From: Halobacteriales archaeon YIM A00010
Lineage (GTDB): Archaea > Halobacteriota > Halobacteria > Halobacteriales > Haloarculaceae
Direction of reading: 5' to 3'
Length of the DNA: 64,000 nt
Assembly: GCA_025041175.1 (NCBI GenBank)
Contig: JAKCFJ010000001.1
Span: 1,550,001 to 1,614,000, forward strand
Numbering within the stretch: the first letter of the stretch is position 1; the number at the start of each line of letters is the position of its first letter. A program made the position numbers and the translations under genes. Below, piece by piece: positions 1-7,668 of the stretch. The notes under the pieces are model-generated. The model saw nothing but the letters and a program-made list of their open reading frames with translations, did not search any database and was not told where the DNA came from.

Positions 1-75
1 CTCCCACCACGGGCCGTGATTGGACATTTTCGATGCTCTCTCTCCGCAATTCGGGCATTGGTCTAAGTCAGTCAT
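1..75 (-). CDS. Zinc-finger microprotein, partial (runs off left edge)
   Basis: Only the first 25 codons are in the window. The start ATG (75-73) overlaps the previous gene's TGA by the ATGA tetranucleotide, which supports both genes. The protein begins MTDLDQCPNCGERASK, a CxxC half of a zinc ribbon. Function is unknown; small zinc ribbons of this kind are common in haloviruses and may bind nucleic acid or protein partners. It is the last visible member of the minus-strand operon. Confidence 0.6.
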   Translation of the reverse strand, partial: MTDLDQCPNCGERASKMSNHGPWWE

Positions 76-173
76 TCTTTCGCTCCCATAACCACATGCC
101 AACACTGGTAGCAATACTCTTCGTACATTTCCGAGTGGATCTTTCGGGTACAATCCTTACACTCCTCACTCAT
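72..173 (-). CDS. 33-aa zinc-finger microprotein
   Basis: A complete 33-codon frame (MSEECKDCTRKIHSEMYE...) with two CxxC pairs, CKDC near residues 5-8 and CYQC near 21-24, so it could bind one zinc ion. Its ATG overlaps the end of the 107-aa gene upstream (stop at 168-166) and its TGA overlaps the start of the next gene by ATGA. Translation coupling on both sides is the main evidence that this tiny frame is real. No function can be assigned. Confidence 0.6.
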   Translation of the reverse strand: MSEECKDCTRKIHSEMYEEYCYQCWHVVMGAKE

Positions 174-489
174 CACAACCACCCCCAGAATCAACGAGTT
201 CGTCGTAGATCACCACATCTCGATGTCGGTCGGCGCGGACGCTCGCGGCATCGAGCTGTTTCGCATCGATGACGTACGAATGATACGGATCCCCATCACG
301 TCGGCACGTCCGACAGTAGTACGGCTTGTCTGTGTGTTGACTGTCACCCGCCCGCCGGATGGCCGTGTGTCCATTCGGGCAGCGATATCTCCACACCTCT
401 TTGTGGAGATCTCCGCGTGGGAGTGTGTGTACGACACACTCCGGTGGGGTGTCCACACCACGTTCGGTGGGAGAGCGGGCGCTACTCAT
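166..489 (-). CDS. Zinc-ribbon protein of the element, 107 aa
   Basis: The protein carries two zinc-binding pairs: a CPNGH segment after a basic/aromatic stretch and a CRTC pair about 20 residues later. Its C-terminus ends in an acidic and glycine-rich tail with a last cysteine. The frame stays open further upstream, but that part lies inside the neighbouring gene and has non-haloarchaeal composition, so the ATG at 489 is preferred; it overlaps the upstream gene's stop by 8 bp. It is part of the minus-strand operon. Function unknown; a nucleic-acid-binding accessory role is plausible but only inferred. Confidence 0.65.
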   Translation of the reverse strand: MSSARSPTERGVDTPPECVVHTLPRGDLHKEVWRYRCPNGHTAIRRAGDSQHTDKPYYCRTCRRDGDPYHSYVIDAKQLDAASVRADRHRDVVIYDELVDSGGGCDE

Positions 490-901
490 CGGGCTCACCC
501 CCACTCCATGCAGTCTTCGGAGAGACTGTATCACACCGCTTGCAGGTGAGTCCATCCGTCTCGGCCTCGTTGATGAACGAACAGCTCGAACACTCGGGGC
601 AGTCTGTCGACACATCCCCATCCCCGAGGTATCGCGGCGCACGTTCGGGATCGCGGAGATCGCGCTCCTCGATCCACTCGTCAACGTATGGATCCGTGCG
701 CCACACGGCCGATCGCTCTTTTGTGGGACGGGAGACACGCTCGATGATCCCCATATTCCGCAGGGGTTGTGCCAACCGGCTGTTGATGTCAGTATCCCGA
801 ATCGGCCACTCCTCGTTAGGCCGGGGGAGATCGCGGCATAGTTGGGGGTTGTTGTACAGCTTGTTGCGGATTTTTGGACTAACGGTAGTGTCCGTGCTCA
901 T
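482..901 (-). CDS. Winged-helix-like plus zinc-ribbon protein, paralog of the next gene upstream
   Basis: This 139-aa protein is acidic. Its N-terminal half (about residues 15-75) resembles a small DNA-binding helical domain and its C-terminal third holds a four-cysteine ribbon (CPEC...CKRC). It aligns along its length with the 128-aa protein encoded just upstream: both have a LP-P/H-x-EW segment, a V-W-RTD segment before the ribbon and a C-x-x-C...SPK-W ending. They are therefore tandem paralogs. The start overlaps the upstream stop by ATGA. Likely a DNA-binding regulator; the fold is inferred, not shown. Confidence 0.7.
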   Translation of the reverse strand: MSTDTTVSPKIRNKLYNNPQLCRDLPRPNEEWPIRDTDINSRLAQPLRNMGIIERVSRPTKERSAVWRTDPYVDEWIEERDLRDPERAPRYLGDGDVSTDCPECSSCSFINEAETDGLTCKRCDTVSPKTAWSGGEPDE

Positions 902-1284
902 GCACTCTCTCCCCCCTGTTTCCAGTCGTCCTTCGGGGATATCTCACCACACGCTTTACACTGTAGTCCCGCGCACCCGCGCGCGTTGGTGAAACTCCAC
1001 CGCCCGCATTCGGGGCATTGTGGGTCGTTCTCTTTGTCGTCCACGAATCGTGGATCGGGCTTCCCACCGCCGGTATCTGTCGTTTCCAGGTAGTGGTGGG
1101 CTTCCCGGTCGGTCCGCCAAACCCACGCTTTGTTTTTGCCTTTGCGCACACGGTGGATGATATCCCGCTTTGCAAGGCTCATGATCTCACTTTGAGAGAG
1201 TCCCACATTCCCCGATAACCACTCCGTATCGGGATGTGGGAGATGCCCGACCACCTCGGGGTTGGCCCGAACGTAGGCGTGCAT
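898..1284 (-). CDS. Winged-helix-like plus zinc-ribbon protein, tandem paralog
   Basis: A 128-aa protein starting MHAYVRANPEVVGHLP. The frame is open upstream of 1284, but that stretch is arginine-rich and overlaps the neighbouring gene, so this ATG is chosen. The middle contains LSQSEIMSLAKRDIIHRV, which reads like a winged-helix recognition segment, followed by a W-RTD motif and a zinc ribbon with CPEC and CKAC pairs. It is the sister of the 139-aa gene downstream, with which it shares an ATGA overlap. A tandem duplication that produced two regulators is the simplest reading. Confidence 0.7.
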   Translation of the reverse strand: MHAYVRANPEVVGHLPHPDTEWLSGNVGLSQSEIMSLAKRDIIHRVRKGKNKAWVWRTDREAHHYLETTDTGGGKPDPRFVDDKENDPQCPECGRWSFTNARGCAGLQCKACGEISPKDDWKQGGESA

Positions 1285-1292
1285 GTTCCGGT

Positions 1293-1478
1293 TCACAGGC
1301 CCACCCCCATGGCGATCAGTGGCATGGCCCCGAAGAACTGTAGGATTTGGAACGCTATCCACAGGACTACCGCGGCGATCGTCCCGAGGACGATGAGATC
1401 GATAGCGAGGCCGACCACCACGGCGATCACCACCGTTAAGACGTTCTTCACCAAACCGGCGAATTGTCGAACGCTCAC
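1293..1478 (-). CDS. Small two-helix membrane protein
   Basis: The frame encodes two hydrophobic segments, VLTVVIAVVVGLAIDLIVLG and a following AAVVLWIAFQIL stretch, so a protein with two membrane helices is likely. I choose a GTG start at 1478, because it forms a GTGA overlap with the stop codon of the PCNA-like gene, giving 61 aa. An ATG at 1517 would give 74 aa but a 43-bp overlap. The function is unknown; it sits between the clamp gene and the zinc-ribbon genes of the operon. Confidence 0.6.
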   Translation of the reverse strand: MSVRQFAGLVKNVLTVVIAVVVGLAIDLIVLGTIAAVVLWIAFQILQFFGAMPLIAMGVGL

Positions 1479-2356
1479 GAACTCCCACCCCGGTCGAGCC
1501 TTGGGGAGAGCATCCACGTCGCTAAGCCGCGATTTCCGAAGGCCTTGGCTCCGAGCGACATCGGATGGTTATCACCCATCCCCATGACGATCTCTTCGCT
1601 TTCGGTGAAGCCTCGAGCGACCCGTGAGAGAAAGTCAACGGCGAACGTCGACATGAGGGGGTCGGGAATGTCTTGGTCTCCGTCCGCACCCCCGGTGAAA
1701 CCGCCCACGATCGTGTTGGGCTCGTCTTCGGCTTCCTCCGTACTATCCGTCACGGAGAGCGAGATCTCCGAGCGGTCGTCGTCTCCGCGCCCGGAGACGT
1801 GGAAGTGATCGCCATCGAAGTGGATCGTTGCGGTGCTTGCGGCGAGTTCCACCGCCGAGATGGCTGTTTCGAGGTGATCGGTTTCGAGATTCAGGGCGGC
1901 ATCGAACTCGACGTGTTGAACATCCGGAGGTTGGGCGATCGAATCTGGAACGATTCCCGTGAGCGCGTATTCGAACGCTCCCGCCTCGATGATGATTTGC
2001 CCGTCGGAGAGCGAAAGCTCTATGAGACCATCGTTGTGCTTGGCAGCCGCCTTTGCGGAGGAGACGACCTTATCGAATCTGTCGAAGTTGATACCGATGG
2101 CTGTCGTGCCATCGACCACCTCGCCCGCCTCGCTCGAGGGGTGGTAGCGAACGGTTCCCATCAACGCAGTGGAGGGGTTCAGGCCGACCGCCCACAACTC
2201 GCTGTCGGAAACGATCAGTTTGAGTTCCTCCGCGACCGTTCGGGCGGTCGAGATGAACCAACGGAGAGCGTCGTATTCGAGCACCGCGGTGAACGGTCGC
2301 CCGGTGTTTTCCTCCGGTGGCTCGGGGGGTGACGGTGGGGTTGGCACGTCGCTCAT
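1475..2356 (-). CDS. Virus/plasmid-type PCNA-like DNA sliding clamp
   Basis: A 293-aa protein that matches the PCNA pattern in outline. An N-terminal FTAVLEYDALRWFISTARTV segment resembles the first clamp helix. LWAVGLNPSTALMGTVRY near residues 55-72 corresponds to the D-x-A/P-x-x-V-x-M strand of PCNA. The second domain repeats the alternating pattern, and the C-terminus ends in a MSLGAKAFGNRGLATWMLSPRL segment like the PCNA 'YMLAPR' end. Halophile-type acidic stretches fill the linker. Such clamps tether replicative polymerases; here it would serve the element's own primase/helicase. It overlaps both neighbours by 4 bp. Sequence is far from a typical cellular clamp. Confidence 0.82.
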   Translation of the reverse strand: MSDVPTPPSPPEPPEENTGRPFTAVLEYDALRWFISTARTVAEELKLIVSDSELWAVGLNPSTALMGTVRYHPSSEAGEVVDGTTAIGINFDRFDKVVSSAKAAAKHNDGLIELSLSDGQIIIEAGAFEYALTGIVPDSIAQPPDVQHVEFDAALNLETDHLETAISAVELAASTATIHFDGDHFHVSGRGDDDRSEISLSVTDSTEEAEDEPNTIVGGFTGGADGDQDIPDPLMSTFAVDFLSRVARGFTESEEIVMGMGDNHPMSLGAKAFGNRGLATWMLSPRLDRGGSS

Positions 2357-2517
2357 TTGAACCCCTCCACACCCGAGTTGTCGGTCGTGCCACGGCAGCC
2401 GTGGCAGTAGTACCCGTGGTACACGTCACCGCTGTAGTACCGCGAGCGCCCGCTGAATTCCGTCCTGCAATTGATACACTGTCTTCCGTTCGTGTCGCGT
2501 TGGTTGGTTTCAAACAT
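2353..2517 (-). CDS. 54-aa zinc-finger microprotein
   Basis: A short frame starting MFETNQRDTNGRQCINC. It holds two CxxC pairs (CINC near residues 14-17 and CHGC near 38-41) separated by a tyrosine-rich loop, a typical one-zinc knuckle pair. Its TGA overlaps the PCNA-like gene's ATG (ATGA), and its ATG lies inside the last codons of the C2H2 gene upstream. A copy of the element's GCAACTACCA motif ends 5 bases before this ATG. Function unknown. Confidence 0.65.
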   Translation of the reverse strand: MFETNQRDTNGRQCINCRTEFSGRSRYYSGDVYHGYYCHGCRGTTDNSGVEGFK

Positions 2518-2737
2518 CGTCTTGGTAGTTGCTTTTTGGTAGTACGATCTCCCACGAGCCGATCAGGTGGGAAAGCCGCTCTTCTTGTGAGTGTGAAGCC
2601 ACCAGATGGAGCTTCACCCCCGCTGGGTGATCGAACCACTGCCCGCAAATCGAACAGTTGGGTTTGACGGCTTCCATCTTAGCTGACTCAGTAGACTCAG
2701 CTGGCTTAGCTGTGTTAGCTGACTCAGTATCACTCAT
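2510..2737 (-). CDS. C2H2 zinc-finger protein, 75 aa
   Basis: The protein contains a canonical C2H2 finger, C-x2-C-x12-H-x4-H, in the segment starting CSICGQWF and ending VASH (about residues 28-50 from the chosen start). The N-terminus is a Ser/Thr/Glu/Ala-rich low-complexity stretch with imperfect AESTESAK-type repeats. The start at 2737 (MSDTES...) is preferred to an in-frame ATG 15 bp upstream because it gives an 8-bp overlap with the upstream gene. C2H2 fingers of this size are frequent in archaeal viruses and often act as DNA-binding regulators; that role is inferred. Confidence 0.72.
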   Translation of the reverse strand: MSDTESANTAKPAESTESAKMEAVKPNCSICGQWFDHPAGVKLHLVASHSQEERLSHLIGSWEIVLPKSNYQDDV

Positions 2738-2936
2738 CACCGAACACCTCAAGCTTCCGGTCGGCCACCCACCCGAACGCGTACCCCACGCTCACGATGG
2801 TCGAGAGGTAGAGAGCGAGCGGCGCGAGCCATGCCGGATGTGCGATCGCGGCAGCCGTGACTACCCCGGCGGACGCGATAGGCCACGTAAACGTGGCTCC
2901 GAGTAAGGTTCTGCGCAGGTGGGTTGTGGGGTTCAT
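2730..2936 (-). CDS. Small two-helix membrane protein
   Basis: A 68-aa protein with two hydrophobic segments (PIASAGVVTAAAIAHPAWLA and LALYLSTIVSVGYAFGWVA), a basic N-terminus and a short acidic C-terminal tail. That predicts two membrane helices. It overlaps the upstream gene by ATGA and the C2H2 gene by 8 bp, so it belongs to the operon. Nothing in the sequence points to a specific function. Confidence 0.65.
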   Translation of the reverse strand: MNPTTHLRRTLLGATFTWPIASAGVVTAAAIAHPAWLAPLALYLSTIVSVGYAFGWVADRKLEVFGDE

Positions 2937-3385
2937 GGTCCGCTCTCCACGTCATCGAGTATGGCCCGCTGGATGTCCTCGAAGACTTCATCCGCCTCGG
3001 TGGTGTCCGTGACATAGCCGTGGTCGGCCATCGCTTTGTTGAGAGCTGACATGCGCCGGTGGATGCCAGCCGCGCGTGTCGAGAGGGTCTCAATACACGA
3101 TTGGGCCTCATCGCCATCGGAGAGCAGGTAGTAGCCTCCGTGGTAGGAGCCAATCGGCATGTTGTACTCACAGACTAACTCCCGGATCGCCGCGCGGGTG
3201 TTCGGAGTGGAATCGAGCGTGTCGATGCCCCCGAGTGCCTCGGATAGCTCTCCCGATGTGATCGAGTTTTCTTTCCCGACATGCGCTGTCAGAACCAACG
3301 CTGTTTCAAGAAGTAGTTTGTCCTCCGCTCCGGTCGCATCGGGTACGTCGAGCGAGCGGTCTACGTCTGGGTGGTCGTCGCTCAT
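2933..3385 (-). CDS. Hypothetical acidic protein, 150 aa
   Basis: The protein starts MSDDHPDVDRSLDVP and is acidic and mostly helical. A segment with LTAHVGKENSITSGELSEALGG followed by NTRAAIRELVCEYNMPIGSY reads like a helix-turn-helix with a wing, similar to viral regulators or replication accessory proteins. The remainder (RRMSALNKAMADHGYVTDT...) may form a coiled coil. The ATG at 3385 is preferred over an ATG four codons upstream. A GCAACTACCA motif lies 30 bp upstream. It is the first gene of this part of the minus-strand operon. Function unknown. Confidence 0.6.
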   Translation of the reverse strand: MSDDHPDVDRSLDVPDATGAEDKLLLETALVLTAHVGKENSITSGELSEALGGIDTLDSTPNTRAAIRELVCEYNMPIGSYHGGYYLLSDGDEAQSCIETLSTRAAGIHRRMSALNKAMADHGYVTDTTEADEVFEDIQRAILDDVESGP

Positions 3386-3397
3386 ACGCTCCCCCAC

Positions 3398-3778
3398 CCA
3401 CGTTTTCCCGCCCGTGGTAGTTGCTTTTTCGTCATTGTTGTCTCCCTTCGGTTACCGAACGCGCATATGAACGCGCGTAAGATAACCTAAACGTTACCGA
3501 ACCATAAATCTATGGGTTCGATTTATTACCCATGTGGAACGAGCTATCGGCTATGGGGAGTTGTGAAAAGCGTTGAAATGGGGAAGCTACGTTACTACCG
3601 ATATAACGCAACCATGCACGTCGGACCGTGCAATCACAGATATGTTACGAGCGCATATGAAGGGAACGGTTCGGTTGTGTGGTGGTGGGGTGGGGGTGGT
3701 ATTCGAGAGGGGTGTATCAACAGTGGATGTTGCTGTATAACCGTAAGTATTAAGTAGATAGCAACGGTATGTGTTGAT
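3398..3778. promoter_or_regulatory. Divergent regulatory region with repeated operator-like sites
   Basis: No gene fits in these 381 bp. They separate a minus-strand operon start from a plus-strand gene. Two direct copies of GTTACCGAAC lie at 3451-3460 and 3493-3502. An ATAAC-N6-GTTAC palindrome-like site lies at 3482-3497. GCGCATATGAA occurs at 3461-3471 and again at 3651-3661, the second also next to a GTTAC. A very G-rich run lies at about 3674-3702. This layout suggests control of both directions by one regulator; the regulator is not known. Confidence 0.55.
3748..3755 (+). promoter_or_regulatory. TATA box for the 370-aa gene
   Basis: TATTAAGT lies 24-31 bp before the ATG at 3779. That spacing places the transcription start at or near the ATG, so the message is probably leaderless, as is common in haloarchaea. 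Confidence 0.5.
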
Positions 3779-4891
3779 ATGGGACGAAGCTTCCCTGCCA
3801 ACGGGGCACCGATCGGAGAACAGGAACTTGAAAACATCGCGGACTCATACGGCCACGACAGCGAAGATGTGCGCACGTTGGTCGAAATCGCACAGGAACA
3901 GATGGGCGAAATGGTGGGGATGTACTACGATGGGCAGGTTGTTGGGGAAACGGAATCGTGGCTCATCACGCTCGCAAGCCACCACTTCCGTGATGAGGTG
4001 GACGAAGCGATTCATGCGTATGAAGGCGAGGTGGGCGACCAACTTGAGGAAGATCTACCACACATCCTTTCGGAGGTTCAACACACCGCGTTCGAATCGA
4101 GTGCAGGGCAAAAGATCACTGGGTACAGTGAGCAAGAAGCCGCGAACGCGATTTCGGCCAACTACCCGCGTGTGATCCGCAAACCCGAAGACGAACGCCC
4201 AACGTTCGAGGACATCGATGTCGAGTATCGGATCCAATACGACAAAGGCTACCAAGCTCCGTATCATTTCGTCGCCCGCGCGTGGGTGACGATCTCCGGT
4301 GTGGATGGGACGCTCGTTCAACACCGAGCGGTGCGAGCCATCCCCGACGACAGCTCGGATGAACCACGCGATGAGATCGTGGTGTCGGCCGACGATTCGC
4401 ACAAGGAGAGCGATACGCTGATTGACGACTATATCAGCCGCCACTCGATCGATGATCAGCTCATGGGCGACAGCTCACTTGTGGATGAATACGACATCGG
4501 GCTTCGGTGGTGGGTTCACGAACTCATCACGGCCGATTTCCAACTGGCGTACGAATCCATCGAGGACTCGCTACCGCTGTGCGACAACTGCCGGGCGTGG
4601 CCGCATCACGCATCGGGTGTGTGGGTGGAACAACGCGACACCCACCAATTCGACCCATCGGTTCCGGATACGATGTGTAACATCTGCTACGCGCAGGTAC
4701 TCGAAGCCGAAACGAGTCTGTCGGGCCAAGAAGCCGAAGTGGCAGCCGCCATGGAATCAGCAACGTCCCATAGCGCGGTGGCTAACGCGGTGGGGGGGAT
4801 CGATGAGAACCACGTTGGCACGGTCGCCGGGCGCATCCGAGAGAAAATCGAACGCGCCCAACGCACCGACGACCTCGTGAACATCGAGTGA
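3779..4891 (+). CDS. Hypothetical element protein with a C-terminal zinc-binding region
   Basis: A 370-aa acidic protein I do not recognise. The first 150 residues are helical and acidic. The middle (about 150-185) has an alternating pattern, YRIQYDKGYQAPYHFVARAWV, suggesting beta strands. Near residues 268-305 there are two CxxC pairs, CDNC and CNIC, about 35 residues apart, which could hold zinc. The C-terminus (AVANAVGGIDENHVGTVAGRIREKIERA) looks like a small helical DNA-binding or coiled-coil segment. It is one of two plus-strand genes inserted in an otherwise minus-strand block and has its own promoter. Confidence 0.7.
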   Translation: MGRSFPANGAPIGEQELENIADSYGHDSEDVRTLVEIAQEQMGEMVGMYYDGQVVGETESWLITLASHHFRDEVDEAIHAYEGEVGDQLEEDLPHILSEVQHTAFESSAGQKITGYSEQEAANAISANYPRVIRKPEDERPTFEDIDVEYRIQYDKGYQAPYHFVARAWVTISGVDGTLVQHRAVRAIPDDSSDEPRDEIVVSADDSHKESDTLIDDYISRHSIDDQLMGDSSLVDEYDIGLRWWVHELITADFQLAYESIEDSLPLCDNCRAWPHHASGVWVEQRDTHQFDPSVPDTMCNICYAQVLEAETSLSGQEAEVAAAMESATSHSAVANAVGGIDENHVGTVAGRIREKIERAQRTDDLVNIE

Positions 4892-4921
4892 GAGAACGAA
4901 TAACGACACCAACACAAGACA

Positions 4922-5266
4922 ATGACTGACCACAACGGAGTATGCCCCGTCCCATTCGACCGGACGATCGAGACAGACATCCCGGTGTTAACCGACGACC
5001 ATGAGATCACGCTCACTGTTGGTGATGAGACGTTCAACGGCCCCGTGGTCCGGATTGATACCTACAGTGATGCGGTCGACGTGGAGCGCGTCGTACAGTT
5101 CAATGTGAGCTATAAACACCGCATCGGTGGGCCTGATTGGGAACCGTGGAAAGTCTACCTGATCGAGGAACCCCGTGGGTTCTACCGTGCCACCCTCGTG
5201 CTGTTCAACGGGGATAAATCGCTGACGCGCAACCTTGACCCCCCAGACGAGATCGCCGTTGGGTAG
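4922..5266 (+). CDS. Hypothetical protein, 114 aa
   Basis: A small acidic protein starting MTDHNGVCPVPFDRTI. It is rich in alternating hydrophobic residues (HEITLTVGDETF, VVQFNVSYKHRI, YRATLVLFNGD), so it is likely an all-beta domain. It follows the 370-aa gene by 30 bp and is probably cotranscribed. It lies next to the candidate replication origin. No function can be assigned. Confidence 0.6.
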   Translation: MTDHNGVCPVPFDRTIETDIPVLTDDHEITLTVGDETFNGPVVRIDTYSDAVDVERVVQFNVSYKHRIGGPDWEPWKVYLIEEPRGFYRATLVLFNGDKSLTRNLDPPDEIAVG

Positions 5267-5594
5267 GCACAACTACATGGCCCCTGATGGTAGCAGCCTT
5301 CTTTTATCAGCGATCGAGTAGTGTAAGAGTGGGGTGGTTGTGTTTTTTCCGGTGTGTAGTTTGGGGAAATTCTCTTATATCCATTTCTATACAACGCTGT
5401 TTCTACTGTGGGGTGGAGGTAGTTCAACTACCGATTTGGTGTTTGTGTAAGTATTCACTCACATACACTTACGTACCACGTAGTAACAACCCCAGTGAAA
5501 GTAATAGAGTTGGTAGTACCCAACGCATGAGGAGTAGTCTAACGCATGGGGGTTCTCGGTTTACTCTTTCCAAGCTATAGTACCACACGCCTTT

Positions 5595-5725
5595 GGTGTC
5601 AAGGGGTACAAGGGGGGTGATTATATTATAAAGAAGGGTCAAGGGACTAATATAGGTGACATGTATAGGGGGGTAGTAGAGGTATAATAAGATAAGCGCC
5701 GATACCCCTTGTACCCCTTGACACC
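5595..5725. other. Candidate replication origin of the element
   Basis: A perfect 21-bp inverted repeat (left arm 5595-5615, starting GGTGTCAAGGGG; right arm 5705-5725) brackets 89 bp of AT-rich DNA containing ATTATATTATAAAG and GTATAATAAGATAA. The spacer also contains a degenerate AAGGGTCAAGGGA copy of the arm. G-run-containing inverted repeats around an AT-rich unwinding region are the general form of archaeal origins. The site is immediately downstream of the helicase gene, in a 542-bp gene-free stretch (5267-5808). No Cdc6/Orc1 gene is visible in the window, so an initiator match is not shown. Confidence 0.55.
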
Positions 5726-5808
5726 CCCTTCTGTGTGATACGTTGGAGAAACTCACCGCTTTCGTTACACGAGCGGTGTGGAAAAGAAGTGGTGGTGGAG
5801 TCTACGCG

Positions 5809-7659
5809 TTAGACGACGTGGAGCTTACCGGAGTTGCGCATCACGTCTCCGCGTTCGACCGTCTTCTCAACTCCCGCCACGGCGGTGGGGGTGTCGATGC
5901 CTTTCTCGGAGAGGGTGAGCATCAACTCCCCATACTCCATCGAGCGGTGCTCCGCATCGTAGAGAGCTTTCATCACTTCGGCGGCTGCCTCGGTGGTTCC
6001 AGCATCCGAGCGGTCGGGCGTTTCGGTTTCGAATCCCGGCGCGTCCGGTCCCACGCCATCCATGCGCGATTGTTCCGTGTCTGCCTCGCTCGGTTCCTCT
6101 CCATCACGGATTTGGGCTCCGCGTTGGGACCACTGCACCCCACGATAGACAGTGACGCGGCTTGGCCCTTCCTGACGCGTCTGTCCGGTCTCGATGCGAA
6201 TGTCTGAGAAATCAAGAATGCGTTTCGAGAACGCATCGTTCGAGATGCGTGGGAGATTCTCAACGTCGCAATACCTACGGTAGGCTTCCCGAGCGTCGTC
6301 TTTCGTTACGTACGCATCATCGGCCCCGCTGTCGTCTTCGACCAAACAATCCATGGCGAACGCGTACACCGAATCACTGGCTTTTTTCATCTCCCGGCGT
6401 ACGACCGACGGTTCGGGCACATCGGGGTAGAAGATTCCTGTGTCGTCCCACCGCTGTAGCTCCTGTACGCATCGGACCAGGAGCGCAGACTTCTCTTCTG
6501 GCGTTGAGAGCGAATCGAGGAGTTCGTCCTCGGGCACGAAATCGTCATCGCTCGGGCGGAAGGTGTTCGGGAAGTTGATATATACCCACCGCCTCCAATA
6601 CCCATCAGAATCGTCGGCCGAGCGTGGGACTTCATTCACACAGAACGTCATCGTCGCGTGATTGACGAATGGGTACGTTTCCTTATATTTCGAATTCGCC
6701 GTGAGCACGTCCTTACCGCCCGTTGCTTTTTTGAACGTCTCCGTGTTCGTGAGTTCGTCCGAACCCATATCCGCGTCGATGTTTGCCAACGATCCAGCCA
6801 GTCGGCCTTCGGCCCATTGGTCGGTGGTCGATGCGATGGATTGGAGCGATTCGCCCGCCACGTTATCGTGGATCTCTCGGTTGTTGGCAATCTCTTCACC
6901 GGGGTGGAGGAACCGGCGGACGGCTGCGGAGAACGTACCCTTCCCGTTGGCCCCATCCCCCGATAACATCGCGGCTTTCGAGGACGGGTAGCCCTTGTGG
7001 AGCATGTGGGCGATCAGCCGGTACATGGTGTCCACGTCACTGGGGTTAACGATGTCCGTCAGGAACGAATCGAACTCGTCACACGTCGCGGCATCCGGAT
7101 CGTCGGGCCACTCCGCGGCGATGCGTATTTGATGTGGCTCCTCGGGGTTGTAATCCATCAACTCCCCACTCGTCACATCGAGGATCCCATTCCCCACAAC
7201 TAAGTGCGAATCTGGTGTGTTGAACCACGGTTTCGGCCGTGTGACGTAATCACGCACATTTTTCAGGACGTTATCCCGCGCGCTCGGGGAGAGAATCGCT
7301 CCACACAACCGGAGCGTTTGGGATTTGACGAATTGGTCTCCATCGGGCTTGTAGATCCCCAGCTCCGGATCGAACCTCCATAGGCACGGTCGCCATCCGT
7401 GCGTTTCCTCGGGCGGACGGATCACATTGTAGTGGTCTCCGATCGCCATGCCGATCGTGTGTATAAGCTCGCGTTGAAGGATGTCGTTGTCCTCATACTT
7501 CTCGAGCGTCCCTTTGACAGCGGGGTACAGCGGGTGTTCGTCCCACAATCCCCCCTCGAAAGCGTCACTGTCGACCGCCTCGCGTAGTTCATCACCCGTT
7601 GGTCGGTAGTCGGGTTGTTCTCCTGATGCGTCGTCTTCCGCATTGGTATCTTCTGACAT
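5809..7659 (-). CDS. D5/P4-family primase-associated helicase (SF3)
   Basis: A 616-aa protein with the layout of phage/plasmid D5-type helicases. The D5_N-like region spans about residues 60-210. The Walker A motif GDGANGKGT is at about 234-242. NIDADMGS near 290 fits the Walker B position, and an FCVNEVPRSADDSDGYWRR segment near 337-355 matches the conserved motif C/arginine region of the SF3 family. A C-terminal winged-helix-like part follows. These ring helicases unwind the element's origin. The gene follows the primase after 9 bp, and those bases are the GCAACTACCA motif. Start ATG at 7659. Confidence 0.88.
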   Translation of the reverse strand: MSEDTNAEDDASGEQPDYRPTGDELREAVDSDAFEGGLWDEHPLYPAVKGTLEKYEDNDILQRELIHTIGMAIGDHYNVIRPPEETHGWRPCLWRFDPELGIYKPDGDQFVKSQTLRLCGAILSPSARDNVLKNVRDYVTRPKPWFNTPDSHLVVGNGILDVTSGELMDYNPEEPHQIRIAAEWPDDPDAATCDEFDSFLTDIVNPSDVDTMYRLIAHMLHKGYPSSKAAMLSGDGANGKGTFSAAVRRFLHPGEEIANNREIHDNVAGESLQSIASTTDQWAEGRLAGSLANIDADMGSDELTNTETFKKATGGKDVLTANSKYKETYPFVNHATMTFCVNEVPRSADDSDGYWRRWVYINFPNTFRPSDDDFVPEDELLDSLSTPEEKSALLVRCVQELQRWDDTGIFYPDVPEPSVVRREMKKASDSVYAFAMDCLVEDDSGADDAYVTKDDAREAYRRYCDVENLPRISNDAFSKRILDFSDIRIETGQTRQEGPSRVTVYRGVQWSQRGAQIRDGEEPSEADTEQSRMDGVGPDAPGFETETPDRSDAGTTEAAAEVMKALYDAEHRSMEYGELMLTLSEKGIDTPTAVAGVEKTVERGDVMRNSGKLHVV

Positions 7660-7668
7660 TGGTAGTTG

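Noticed and set aside
5287-5580. 97-codon frame in the origin region
   Set aside because: Cys/Ser/Phe-rich and AT-rich; no start context, not haloarchaeal in composition.
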